Shown piece by piece: positions 55,202 to 63,271 of a DNA stretch of 64,000 nt (the first letter of the stretch is position 1; each line of letters begins with the position of its first letter). The notes beneath the pieces are model-generated. The model did no database searches. It saw only the letters and a program-made list of their open reading frames with translations, and had not been told where the DNA came from. The position numbers were made by a program, and so were the translations under genes. The DNA is from Fodinibius roseus (GTDB lineage: Bacteria > Bacteroidota > Rhodothermia > Balneolales > Balneolaceae): NCBI RefSeq assembly GCF_900129315.1, contig NZ_FQUS01000005.1, positions 62,001 to 126,000 of the forward strand, read 5' to 3'.

Positions 55202-56515
55202 ATGCTGACACCGAAGCAAGATAAACGCCTGGCTATATTTATGGTTATGCTGACGCTGGGAACAGCATGGGCTATTCGCGGGAGTTTCGGACATGAATTC
55301 GGGGCGGCCTGGGCCGGTTCCATCGGGGTTCTTTCAGTGGTAGTGGTTTCAGGAAGAAAAGACTGGATGCAGAACTGGCCGGCGATAGCGGCAATAGGGG
55401 CTGTCGGCTGGGGAGTGACGGGCATGATCAGCTACGGACAAGTGGTGGGTTACGGAAAGAGTACTGATTTCCTGAACGTCTCATATGGGCTGCTGAGTCT
55501 GTTTTTGATCGGGGGGTTGTTCGGCTTTCTGGGCGGCGGTTTGACGGGACTGGTGCTGGAGACCTCAAAAGATAAAAAAGCAAACTGGCCCGCTCTGATT
55601 ACCCAGATGGTGGCCGGGGCTTATATTGTTTGGGGATATTTGATTTATCAGTTGGAGTGGTATATGACGCCGCCGCGATCCGAGTTATGGGCGGCCTGTC
55701 TGGGCGCTTCGGCCGCATTGGGCTGGTACCTGCACCGACATCATTTTAAGAATGCCTGGTATGTGGCGTTTTCGACGATGCTGGGGGCCGGCTTCGGTTT
55801 CGCCTTCGGGAACGTTATGCAGGTCACGGGGAGCGCCAGCGGTATTGCTTTTAACTGGTGGAATGTTATGGAATATTCGATCGGCTTTTTTGGGGGACTT
55901 GGTATGGCTGCCGGGGTATTCAACCGAAAGTGGCCCCACATGCGATCGACAACGCTGAAAACCCACGGCTGGGCCATCGCCTTGTTATTCCTGTTTATCC
56001 CTCTTGTGACCATTGTGAGTACATTTTCATATGAGGAGATTGCAGAGCTGGGATTACAACTATCGGTACCGGAAGTGCCATCGTTTTATCTCACGCAATG
56101 GGGACTGGTTATGGGTGTTAGCGTATTGTCCCTGATAGTTGTTGGCGTACAGTTCCGAAAATTATGGGCGGGTCAAAGCTCCCCGAACCAGGTTGTTGCG
56201 GTCCTTTTCACCACGTGGATCTGGTATAAGCTTCTGCAAGTTATTGAATCCGGCGTGTTATATCAGTACCATTTTACCTCTGATGATTTGGCGTTTTTGA
56301 ATATTGCCGCTGTAGCTTTGATATGGAAGTGGCGGAACGTACATGATCCGTTTGCATTCGCTGCTTCCGATAGAAAATTTAATGCTGTGCTGGTTCGCCT
56401 GGTTGCAGGCATTATCCTGGCTTTGCTACTATTATCCGGTATTGTGAGTAACACGCACGGCGAGTTACCGGGACAACAACAACGGTTTACTGTCGAAATC
56501 GAAAACATGAATTAA
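55202..56515 (+). CDS. Multi-pass inner-membrane protein of unknown function, candidate transporter
   Basis: A 437-residue protein with about 11-12 membrane helices. Gly-rich pairs such as GGLFGFLGGGLTGLVLE and GAGFGFAFGNVMQ, a charged N-terminal helix RLAIFMVMLTLGTAWAIRGS with an Arg, and FGHEFGAAWAGSIG are the salient features. I do not recognise a transporter family. Its overlap-free spacing (one base after the sialidase-like gene) and position between that gene and a phosphatase suggest it handles the released sugar. Possible roles are uptake or a membrane-bound enzyme. Confidence 0.7.
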   Translation: MLTPKQDKRLAIFMVMLTLGTAWAIRGSFGHEFGAAWAGSIGVLSVVVVSGRKDWMQNWPAIAAIGAVGWGVTGMISYGQVVGYGKSTDFLNVSYGLLSLFLIGGLFGFLGGGLTGLVLETSKDKKANWPALITQMVAGAYIVWGYLIYQLEWYMTPPRSELWAACLGASAALGWYLHRHHFKNAWYVAFSTMLGAGFGFAFGNVMQVTGSASGIAFNWWNVMEYSIGFFGGLGMAAGVFNRKWPHMRSTTLKTHGWAIALLFLFIPLVTIVSTFSYEEIAELGLQLSVPEVPSFYLTQWGLVMGVSVLSLIVVGVQFRKLWAGQSSPNQVVAVLFTTWIWYKLLQVIESGVLYQYHFTSDDLAFLNIAAVALIWKWRNVHDPFAFAASDRKFNAVLVRLVAGIILALLLLSGIVSNTHGELPGQQQRFTVEIENMN

Positions 56516-56701
56516 TAGAATATGAAATTCGACGTGAGAAAACTATATAAAATACTGCCTGTCATGATGCGCCAGCGTGTGGATGGCTCCCCGCGGAACA
56601 TGAAGGCGATGACATGTTTCCGTCATCGCAATCGATTGCCAGAGCGACCGAGATTATTCCGACGTGCTGATAATTCCTGGCAGCGTTTTTCCGGGCTTTT
56701 C

Positions 56702-57955
56702 ATGGTGATGAAAATAGTGGTTCTGGGGTTAGTCTTTTTAAACGGATGTCACAGCAGTGCCGTATTGATGCAGGATACCACGAGTCCCCGCCGGATTATG
56801 ATCAATCCCCTGGAATCGGGGAACACCGGCGTGGCAATAACCTGGCGGAATGCCCTGGATGTGCAAGACAATTTTGTCCAGTTCGGCATCGCACATCCGC
56901 ATCCCCTAAACGATCTTTCGGGTTTCAGGCGTCAAAAGGCTGACAGCAGATTGGATACGATAAACTATAAAGGTACGACTGCAGTGTATAAAAGTTTTAG
57001 GACTAACATTTCGGATTTGCAGCCCGGGCAAGAATATCTGTACAGGGTGGGAAGTGATTCAAAGGGCTGGAGCGAGTGGATCCAGTTTGATCTGCCGGAA
57101 GCCCACCCCGACTCCGCCCTGACCTTTATTTATCTTGGGGACCCGCAGAATGATCTGAAAAGCCAGTGGTCACGGACCGTACGACAGGCCTATGCCACGG
57201 CGCCTGATGCTTCTTTTCTCCTGTATGCCGGGGATTTGGTCAATCGCGGGTATAACGACCGGGAGTGGAGGGACTGGTATGAGGCGGGCGATTTTATCCA
57301 CAGGATGATCCCCTCCATCATGACGCCCGGGAATCACGAGTATGAATACCCGGATCTTACCCCGTTGTGGCGCACGAATTTTACCTTTCCCGGGAACGGA
57401 CCGGAAGGCTACGGGGAATTGTACGGGGCCTGCTATTATATCGATTATCCGGCGGTTCGAGTGATATCCCTGGACGGCACCACGAGCGAAAAAGACGAGC
57501 ACCTGCGGTCGGTTCAGGCAGAATGGCTGGAAAAGGTGCTGAAAAATACCGATAAAAAGTGGACCGTATTGACGCTGCACCAGCCTTTTTACAGTACGAA
57601 AGAGACACGTGACAATCCCCAGATTCGGGACGCGTACCGGTCGCTTATTGAACAACACGGGGTCGATATCGTATTGCAGGGTCACGATCACGCCTACGGG
57701 CGGGGCATGTTGGACGAAGGAGCCCGGCGACCCGGACGCACCGGTATCATGTATGTGGTATCGGTGAGCGGACCCAAAATGTACGAGATAGGGGAGGGGA
57801 AAAACTGGATTCAGCAGCAAAGGGGAAATACGCAGCTATACCAGGTAGTAACGATTCGGGATAACCAGCTTAACTTCAAAAGCTATACGGCTACCGGGGA
57901 ACAGTCGGATGAATTCACGCTGAAAAAAACTCCGCAGGGGAATGTCCTGCAATAA
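56702..57955 (+). CDS. Purple acid phosphatase-like metallophosphoesterase, lipoprotein
   Basis: A 417-residue protein if started at ATG 56702 (MVMKIVVLGLVFLNGC, lipobox); the frame extends back to 56522, just after the previous gene, but that would put 60 residues before the signal peptide. N-terminal fibronectin-like domain (TSPRRIMINPLESGNTGVAI), then the metallophosphatase fold with metal motifs YLGDPQND, YAGDLVNRGY, TPGNHEYEY, LHQPFYS and QGHDHAYGR. It hydrolyses phosphate esters at the cell surface. Typical purple-acid ligands are present. The stop at 57953-57955 is followed in the same frame by a PA14-like fragment. Confidence 0.85.
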   Translation: MVMKIVVLGLVFLNGCHSSAVLMQDTTSPRRIMINPLESGNTGVAITWRNALDVQDNFVQFGIAHPHPLNDLSGFRRQKADSRLDTINYKGTTAVYKSFRTNISDLQPGQEYLYRVGSDSKGWSEWIQFDLPEAHPDSALTFIYLGDPQNDLKSQWSRTVRQAYATAPDASFLLYAGDLVNRGYNDREWRDWYEAGDFIHRMIPSIMTPGNHEYEYPDLTPLWRTNFTFPGNGPEGYGELYGACYYIDYPAVRVISLDGTTSEKDEHLRSVQAEWLEKVLKNTDKKWTVLTLHQPFYSTKETRDNPQIRDAYRSLIEQHGVDIVLQGHDHAYGRGMLDEGARRPGRTGIMYVVSVSGPKMYEIGEGKNWIQQQRGNTQLYQVVTIRDNQLNFKSYTATGEQSDEFTLKKTPQGNVLQ

Positions 57956-57958
57956 CAG

Positions 57959-58156
57959 TTGGAGGATCCGGATGAATTGGAGTTACCTGTAAGTCGCGAA
58001 ATTGACGGCAGGCGGGAAATCTATCTTGAGCAGGGCAGGCATCCGTTCCGGATTGAGTATTATACCGATCGTCCCTATAGTTATATGCGGTTTGAATATA
58101 CCGGTCCAGACAACGTCAGGAAGCCGGTTTCGGAGCTGGAATTTTATCATGAATAA
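57959..58156 (+). pseudogene. PA14-like domain fragment in frame with the phosphatase stop
   Basis: An open stretch of 65 codons in the same frame as the upstream phosphatase, beginning one codon after its TAA and reading LELPVSREIDGRREIYLEQG, then HPFRIEYYTDRPYSYMRFEY, then TGPDNVRKPVSELEFYH. This is the last part of a PA14-type carbohydrate-binding domain (xGxxxIYLExGxHPFRIEYY). No independent signal peptide or convincing start. Either the phosphatase once carried this domain and gained a stop, or it is a deletion remnant of another gene. Confidence 0.6.
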
Positions 58157-58160
58157 TACT

Positions 58161-58229
58161 ATGAAACGGGTATTTTCATTCTTATTGGTTGCCTTTCGGG
58201 ATGCCGGGCCATCACTTGATGATCTCTGA
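58161..58229 (+). pseudogene. Orphan lipoprotein-leader remnant
   Basis: ATG at 58161 gives MKRVFSFLLVAFRDAG then a stop at 58229. Switching frame by two inside the leader yields ILIGCLSGCRAIT-stop, which has a lipobox-like LSGC. It looks like a signal peptide left behind after a deletion. Confidence is low because it is so short. Confidence 0.35.
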
Positions 58230-58244
58230 TACAAGATTAGGAAA

Positions 58245-59652
58245 ATGTATAGTCATCCAAATAATATTATCATTTGTTTCACAGTGGTATTGTTATCTCT
58301 GGGCAATGCTGACCAAATTCGGGCCCGGCATACACCGGCCGGATCAAAACCGAATATTATTTTTATCATGGCGGATGACCTTGGATACGGGGACCTGGGA
58401 AGCTATGGGCAGTCGATGATACAAACGCCCCATATCGATCGACTGGCGAGAGAAGGGATTCGTTTTACCCAGGCATATGCGGGGGGACCCGCTTGTACGC
58501 CTTCGAGAAGCGTGCTCATGACCGGACAGCATAACGGTCACACCGCCGCCCGCGATAATATTCCCCACTACCACACGTACTTGCAGAAAGAAGATACCAC
58601 GGTTGCGGAAGTGCTGCAAGACGCCGGTTATCGTACCGGTGGCGTGGGCAAGTGGTCGCTGGGTGATGCCGGCACGGTCGGGAGGGCGACCAACCAGGGC
58701 TTTGATATGTGGCTGGGATATTTAAATCAGGATCATGCTCATTACTACTATACCGACTACCTTGACTATAATGAGCGGCGGCTTGAACTTTCCGGAAATG
58801 CCGTATTGAGAGAACATTACAGTCACGATATTTTGACGAACAAGGCGTTGCAGTTTATCCGAAAATCAAAGGATGACCCATTCTTTTTATATGCAGCCTT
58901 TACGTTACCTCATTTTTCCTCGGAGTCCGAGGATGAACATGGACTCACGGTTCCTTCCACGGTTCCCTACACGGATAAAGACTGGCCGGAAAGTGCCAGG
59001 AAATATGCGGCGATGGTCCATATGCTTGACCGGGATGTCGGTCGCATTGTTGAACTTGTTGACGAGCTGGGACTCGGGAAAAAGACATTGATTATATTCA
59101 CCAGCGATAATGGAGGTCACCGTACCATTTGGAAAGAGTTTGATACGAATGGTCCGCTCCGGGGCTATAAACGAAATCTGACGGAGGGAGGAATCCGGGT
59201 GCCCTTTATTGCAAGATGGACGGGCACCGTGCCTGCAGGCAGGGTTAGTAAGGAAGTGATATCATTTCAGGATATGATGCCGACTTTCGCAGAGTTGGCC
59301 GGGGTTGCGAGCCCCCCGCAATATTGATGGAATATCAGTACTTGGAGCGCTTGCCGGAGATACAATCAAAGAGCCCCGTAACTATCTGTATTGGGATTAC
59401 GGGCATACCCGGGTCAGGTATGACCAGGCCGTTCGCATGGGAGCGTGGAAAGGAATACGCCTGGGAGAGGAAGGTGAAATCCAGTTGTATCACCTGGGGA
59501 AAGACATCAAAGAGAAAAATAACGTAGCAGACCAATACCCGGATATCGTACGCAACATTGATGAGATTATGGAAACGGCCCATGAACCTGATGAGCGCTA
59601 TCCGATCGGGGAAGAGTATACGGGGGATCCCATCTGGAGAAAACAGCAATAG
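58245..59652 (+). pseudogene. Sulfatase (arylsulfatase/GalNAc-6-sulfatase type) broken by a frameshift
   Basis: Two frames make one sulfatase. Frame 1 runs from ATG 58245 to a stop at 59327 (360 residues): IIFIMADDLGYGDLGSYG, the formylglycine site CTPSR (Cys84) in GGPACTPSRSVLM, GKWSLGDAG, FTSDNGGH, LTEGGIRVPFIARW. The family's ending continues in the next frame to 59652 (NIDGISVLGALAG, YLYWDYGHTR, GEEYTGDPIWRK). Deleting one C from the C6 tract at 59312-59317 restores a continuous chain of 468 residues (GVASPRNIDGIS). The fault may be a true pseudogene, phase variation or a sequencing error. If expressed it would need a formylglycine-generating enzyme. Confidence 0.85.
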
Positions 59653-59724
59653 TTTTTGAGGCGTCGTCCGTTAACTCGGGGAAACGATGGGGTTCAGCAA
59701 GGCTTTCATCCCTCCTGATGGCCG

Positions 59725-59832
59725 GTGTTAAAATAGTTTAGAAGACCGGGAATTTTCCAGTAGTCATTCCGCTGACGTTTAAGTTATATATAACCGTTGC
59801 GTCAAAAGCACCTAACAGTTAATGCTCATTTT
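59725..59832 (+). promoter_or_regulatory. Conserved leader upstream of the second susC
   Basis: Aligns with 39635-39741 over its whole length (GTTAAAATAGTTTAGAAG, GGGAATTTTCCAGTAG, TTATATATAA, ATGCTCATTTT). It ends 48 bases before ATG 59880. See the first copy for interpretation. Confidence 0.7.
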
Positions 59833-59879
59833 CTGGATCAGAATATTAAGACAATAGCAAGATATAAAACGATCGGATT

Positions 59880-62800
59880 ATGAAAAAAAGAGACAGATAT
59901 CAAAAAAGTGTTTGTTCAGGGAAAGCAGTTTTTACGATAGCCAATTTTTTGATGGCTATAGTCGTTTGTTTGTTTTATCAAGTATCAACTGCCAGGGCTC
60001 AACAGACAGGACCGGCTGAAACGGTAAACGGAATCATCACGGATGCTTCTAATGGTGAACCACTGCCGGGTGTTAATATTAGCGTGAAAGGGACGACCAC
60101 AGGTACGGCCAGCGATTCAAACGGTGCCTATTCGCTTGAAGTCGCATCACTTGCCGATACGTTGATCTTCTCCTTTGTCGGTTTTGAGACCCGGGAGATT
60201 CCGATAGAAGGTCGTTCCGAAATAAATATTGAGCTCACACCATCCGCAGAAGCACTGGATGAAGTGGTGGTCACAGCACTGGGAATTTCCAGAGAGACGA
60301 GATCCCTCGGTTATTCGGTGGAGGAAGTCTCCGGAGATGAGATATCGACTACATCACTTGAGAATGTGACCAGCGGACTGGCCGGCAGAGTCGCGGGGGT
60401 GACGTTGAACCAGACCAGCGGAGTGGGGTCTTCGGTCAGTGTGGTGATCCGCGGATTAACGTCACTTACGACCGACAACCAACCCCTGTATGTAATAGAT
60501 GGAGTGCCGATGACCAGCGGATTGAACAATGTTTCAAATATGGGAGACGGCAATGAAGTTGACTATGGAAATGCCATCAGTGATCTCAATCCCGCTGATA
60601 TTGAAGATATGACCGTATTAAAAGGTCCGAGTGCTGCTGCTCTTTATGGATCCCGCGCGGCCAACGGCGTCGTATTAATTACTACCAAGGCTGGAGAAGA
60701 GGGTCAGCCCCAGAGAGTCTCTTTCAGCAGCAGCAATGTCTTTGAGAGACCCATGGAGTTTCTCGATTTCCATTATCGATATGCAACAGGTAACCGGAAT
60801 GCTCTTCTGGATGAGAGCTCGAACTATTGGGCGGGGCCCGAACTGGACGTTGGCAATGAGGCGGTGCAGTGGAACAGTCCGCTGGATGAAAACGGTAATC
60901 CCATACCAATGGAACTGCGTTCTTATCCCGATAATATGAAGAATTTTCTGGAAACCGGATTTACCACGTCCAACAATATTTCTCTGAGCGGATCCACCGA
61001 TGGCTCCGTGTATCGGTTTTCATTTAACAATATGATGCATAACGGGATGATTCCGAATTCCAACCTGAAGCGAAATACGTTTTCCTCGAAATATACGAGA
61101 ACTATTTCGCCAAATTTAAGTTTGGATGTAAATATTAATTATTCCCGGTCAGGTTCCGATGACCGGCCATCCACTGCGAGCAGAGATGCCAATCCGGCTG
61201 AGGCCATCTATACAATTCCTCATACGGATATCCGGGATATGGAGCAGTATTGGGAGGAGGGTCTTGAAGGCATTCAGCAGCGATCCTTTGATCAGGGTAA
61301 AGACAATCCGTATTTCCTGGCCTATGGTATTAATAATGGTTTTGAACGGGATAGGATATACGGGAGTGTAAGACTTGACTGGGAAATATTAACCGGATTG
61401 AGTGCTTTCGGCCGTTTCTCGCTGAATTCCAGAGATGAAACCCGTGAAACGAAGATACCCTGGAGTTATACCGAGATGGAGCAGGGGGGATACTTTTACA
61501 ATGAACTCGGTGGAGAAGAGATAAATACCGATTTTCTTGTCACCTATGAAACCAGACTGAATGATTTTGATTTCAGTGTCTCCGGAGGTGGAAACTATAT
61601 GATAGAAACCTCGACAAGGGTGAATACCGGAACCAGTAATAATAACAGGGGCCTGGAAGTTCCGAACCTGTATCGCATATCCAATATACCTTCGGATGTA
61701 TTGTCCGTAAACAACAGCACTTCCGAGAAAAAGATTTACAGTCTGTATGCCACGGGATCCATCGGGTTTAAAGATCAGCTTTACCTCGATCTGACCGCAC
61801 GGAACGACTGGTCCAGTACGCTGCCTGCCGACAACCGGTCCTATTTCTATCCGTCTGCATCCGTCAGCTGGCTTGCCCAGGAGACATTGCAGCTGCCGGA
61901 TCAGGTCTCCATGCTGAAACTGAGAGGCGGCTGGGCTCAGGTAGGGAATGATGCGGATCCCTACCAGCTGGAGCCATCGCTGGGAGTGGGTAACCTGCCG
62001 GGTTTCGGCTTGCCGTCCATATCAATGCCTACGACCTTGCTGAATCCCGATCTAAAGCCTGAAATTGCAACATCTGTGGAGGGGGGCATGGACCTGGCCC
62101 TTTTTGATAACCGGCTGAGATTCGAGGGAACCTATTATACGGTTGAAAACAAAAACCAGATTTTGAATGTAAATACTCCGGCCTCTTCCGGCGCAACCAG
62201 CAAATTGATTAACGCAGGTATCATTGAGAGTAAAGGCTGGGAGCTCAGTTTTGGAGCTACTCCTGTCCGTACACAGGACTGGATATGGGATTTCCAGGTT
62301 AACTTTACCAGAAACCGTACTAAGTTAGTGGAACTCGATGATGAGATTGACCGCCTGCAGTTATGGGGCGCCAATGGAGGAGGTGCCTATACGGAAGTAG
62401 GAGAAGAGATTGGCAACCTGTACAGCAGCGGGTATGCGAAAGTGGATGATCCATCCTCAGAATATCACAATTGGCCCATACTCGGCAGTAATGGCTATTG
62501 GCAGGAACTGTCTGATCCGGACGACCGCATTAAAGTGGGAAACTTTAATCCGTGGGGTATTGTCGGAGCTCAGACGTCTGTATCATACAAGCGATTTACG
62601 CTGAGTGCCAATATAGACTGGCGAATCGGCGGCGATTTCATCTCATTTACCTATCGCTATGGCGAGTCGGACTGGAAGTCGCAGAGACAGATAGACAATA
62701 TGATACCGGGCGGCCTCTACGGTACGGAAGAATTGATCGAGCTCATGAAATCGGATCCTGAACGCTATATTATCCCCCGAAACGGTAATTTTCCAAGAGT

Positions 62801-63254
62801 CGGAGGATATACCGAGGAAACAGGCGGTTATTATGTCGATGAAGGTGCTCCCGGTTATGACGGGGGATTCATTCCGGGTGTTCAGGAAGTGGATGGGGAA
62901 TATGTGGAACATCTCGGGGGAGAAGGAACCAATTACCGGCCGATATCAACATTGTATCCATGGAGCTTTAACCAGCAGGTTACATTTGATGCGTCCTTTG
63001 TAAAATTGAGGGATATCACTCTGGGATACGATATCCCTTCGGTACCCGTGGTGGAAAGTATGAGTGTTTCGGTGTATGCCAGAAACCTGCTGTTATGGAC
63101 GGCTGCAGGTATAGGCATCGATCCTGAACGAGCATTTACGGCCCAGGCCTCTCCACAGGGGGATACAAACATGATGTTCAGGCAGGGACTGGAATGGCAA
63201 AATGTACTTCCCCACTCAATGTCACTGGGATTTAACGTAGACATTAACTTTTAA
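59880..63254 (+). CDS. SusC/RagA-family TonB-linked outer-membrane transporter (pair 2)
   Basis: A 1124-residue paralogue of the transporter at 39805. Signal peptide MKKRDRYQKSVCSGKAVFTI to ARAQQ; carboxypeptidase-like domain VNGIITDASNGEPLPGVNIS; VVVTALGISRETRSLGYSV at the TonB-box area; plug with YVIDGVPMTSGLN and VLKGPSAAALYGSRAANGVV; barrel with LDLTARNDWSSTLPADNRSY; C-terminal strand SLGFNVDINF. It should import a related glycan, with the SusD encoded 17 bases later. Neither start codon nor plug shows damage. No STN domain. Confidence 0.95.
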   Translation: MKKRDRYQKSVCSGKAVFTIANFLMAIVVCLFYQVSTARAQQTGPAETVNGIITDASNGEPLPGVNISVKGTTTGTASDSNGAYSLEVASLADTLIFSFVGFETREIPIEGRSEINIELTPSAEALDEVVVTALGISRETRSLGYSVEEVSGDEISTTSLENVTSGLAGRVAGVTLNQTSGVGSSVSVVIRGLTSLTTDNQPLYVIDGVPMTSGLNNVSNMGDGNEVDYGNAISDLNPADIEDMTVLKGPSAAALYGSRAANGVVLITTKAGEEGQPQRVSFSSSNVFERPMEFLDFHYRYATGNRNALLDESSNYWAGPELDVGNEAVQWNSPLDENGNPIPMELRSYPDNMKNFLETGFTTSNNISLSGSTDGSVYRFSFNNMMHNGMIPNSNLKRNTFSSKYTRTISPNLSLDVNINYSRSGSDDRPSTASRDANPAEAIYTIPHTDIRDMEQYWEEGLEGIQQRSFDQGKDNPYFLAYGINNGFERDRIYGSVRLDWEILTGLSAFGRFSLNSRDETRETKIPWSYTEMEQGGYFYNELGGEEINTDFLVTYETRLNDFDFSVSGGGNYMIETSTRVNTGTSNNNRGLEVPNLYRISNIPSDVLSVNNSTSEKKIYSLYATGSIGFKDQLYLDLTARNDWSSTLPADNRSYFYPSASVSWLAQETLQLPDQVSMLKLRGGWAQVGNDADPYQLEPSLGVGNLPGFGLPSISMPTTLLNPDLKPEIATSVEGGMDLALFDNRLRFEGTYYTVENKNQILNVNTPASSGATSKLINAGIIESKGWELSFGATPVRTQDWIWDFQVNFTRNRTKLVELDDEIDRLQLWGANGGGAYTEVGEEIGNLYSSGYAKVDDPSSEYHNWPILGSNGYWQELSDPDDRIKVGNFNPWGIVGAQTSVSYKRFTLSANIDWRIGGDFISFTYRYGESDWKSQRQIDNMIPGGLYGTEELIELMKSDPERYIIPRNGNFPRVGGYTEETGGYYVDEGAPGYDGGFIPGVQEVDGEYVEHLGGEGTNYRPISTLYPWSFNQQVTFDASFVKLRDITLGYDIPSVPVVESMSVSVYARNLLLWTAAGIGIDPERAFTAQASPQGDTNMMFRQGLEWQNVLPHSMSLGFNVDINF

Positions 63255-63271
63255 AAAGGAGCCAGAATATT

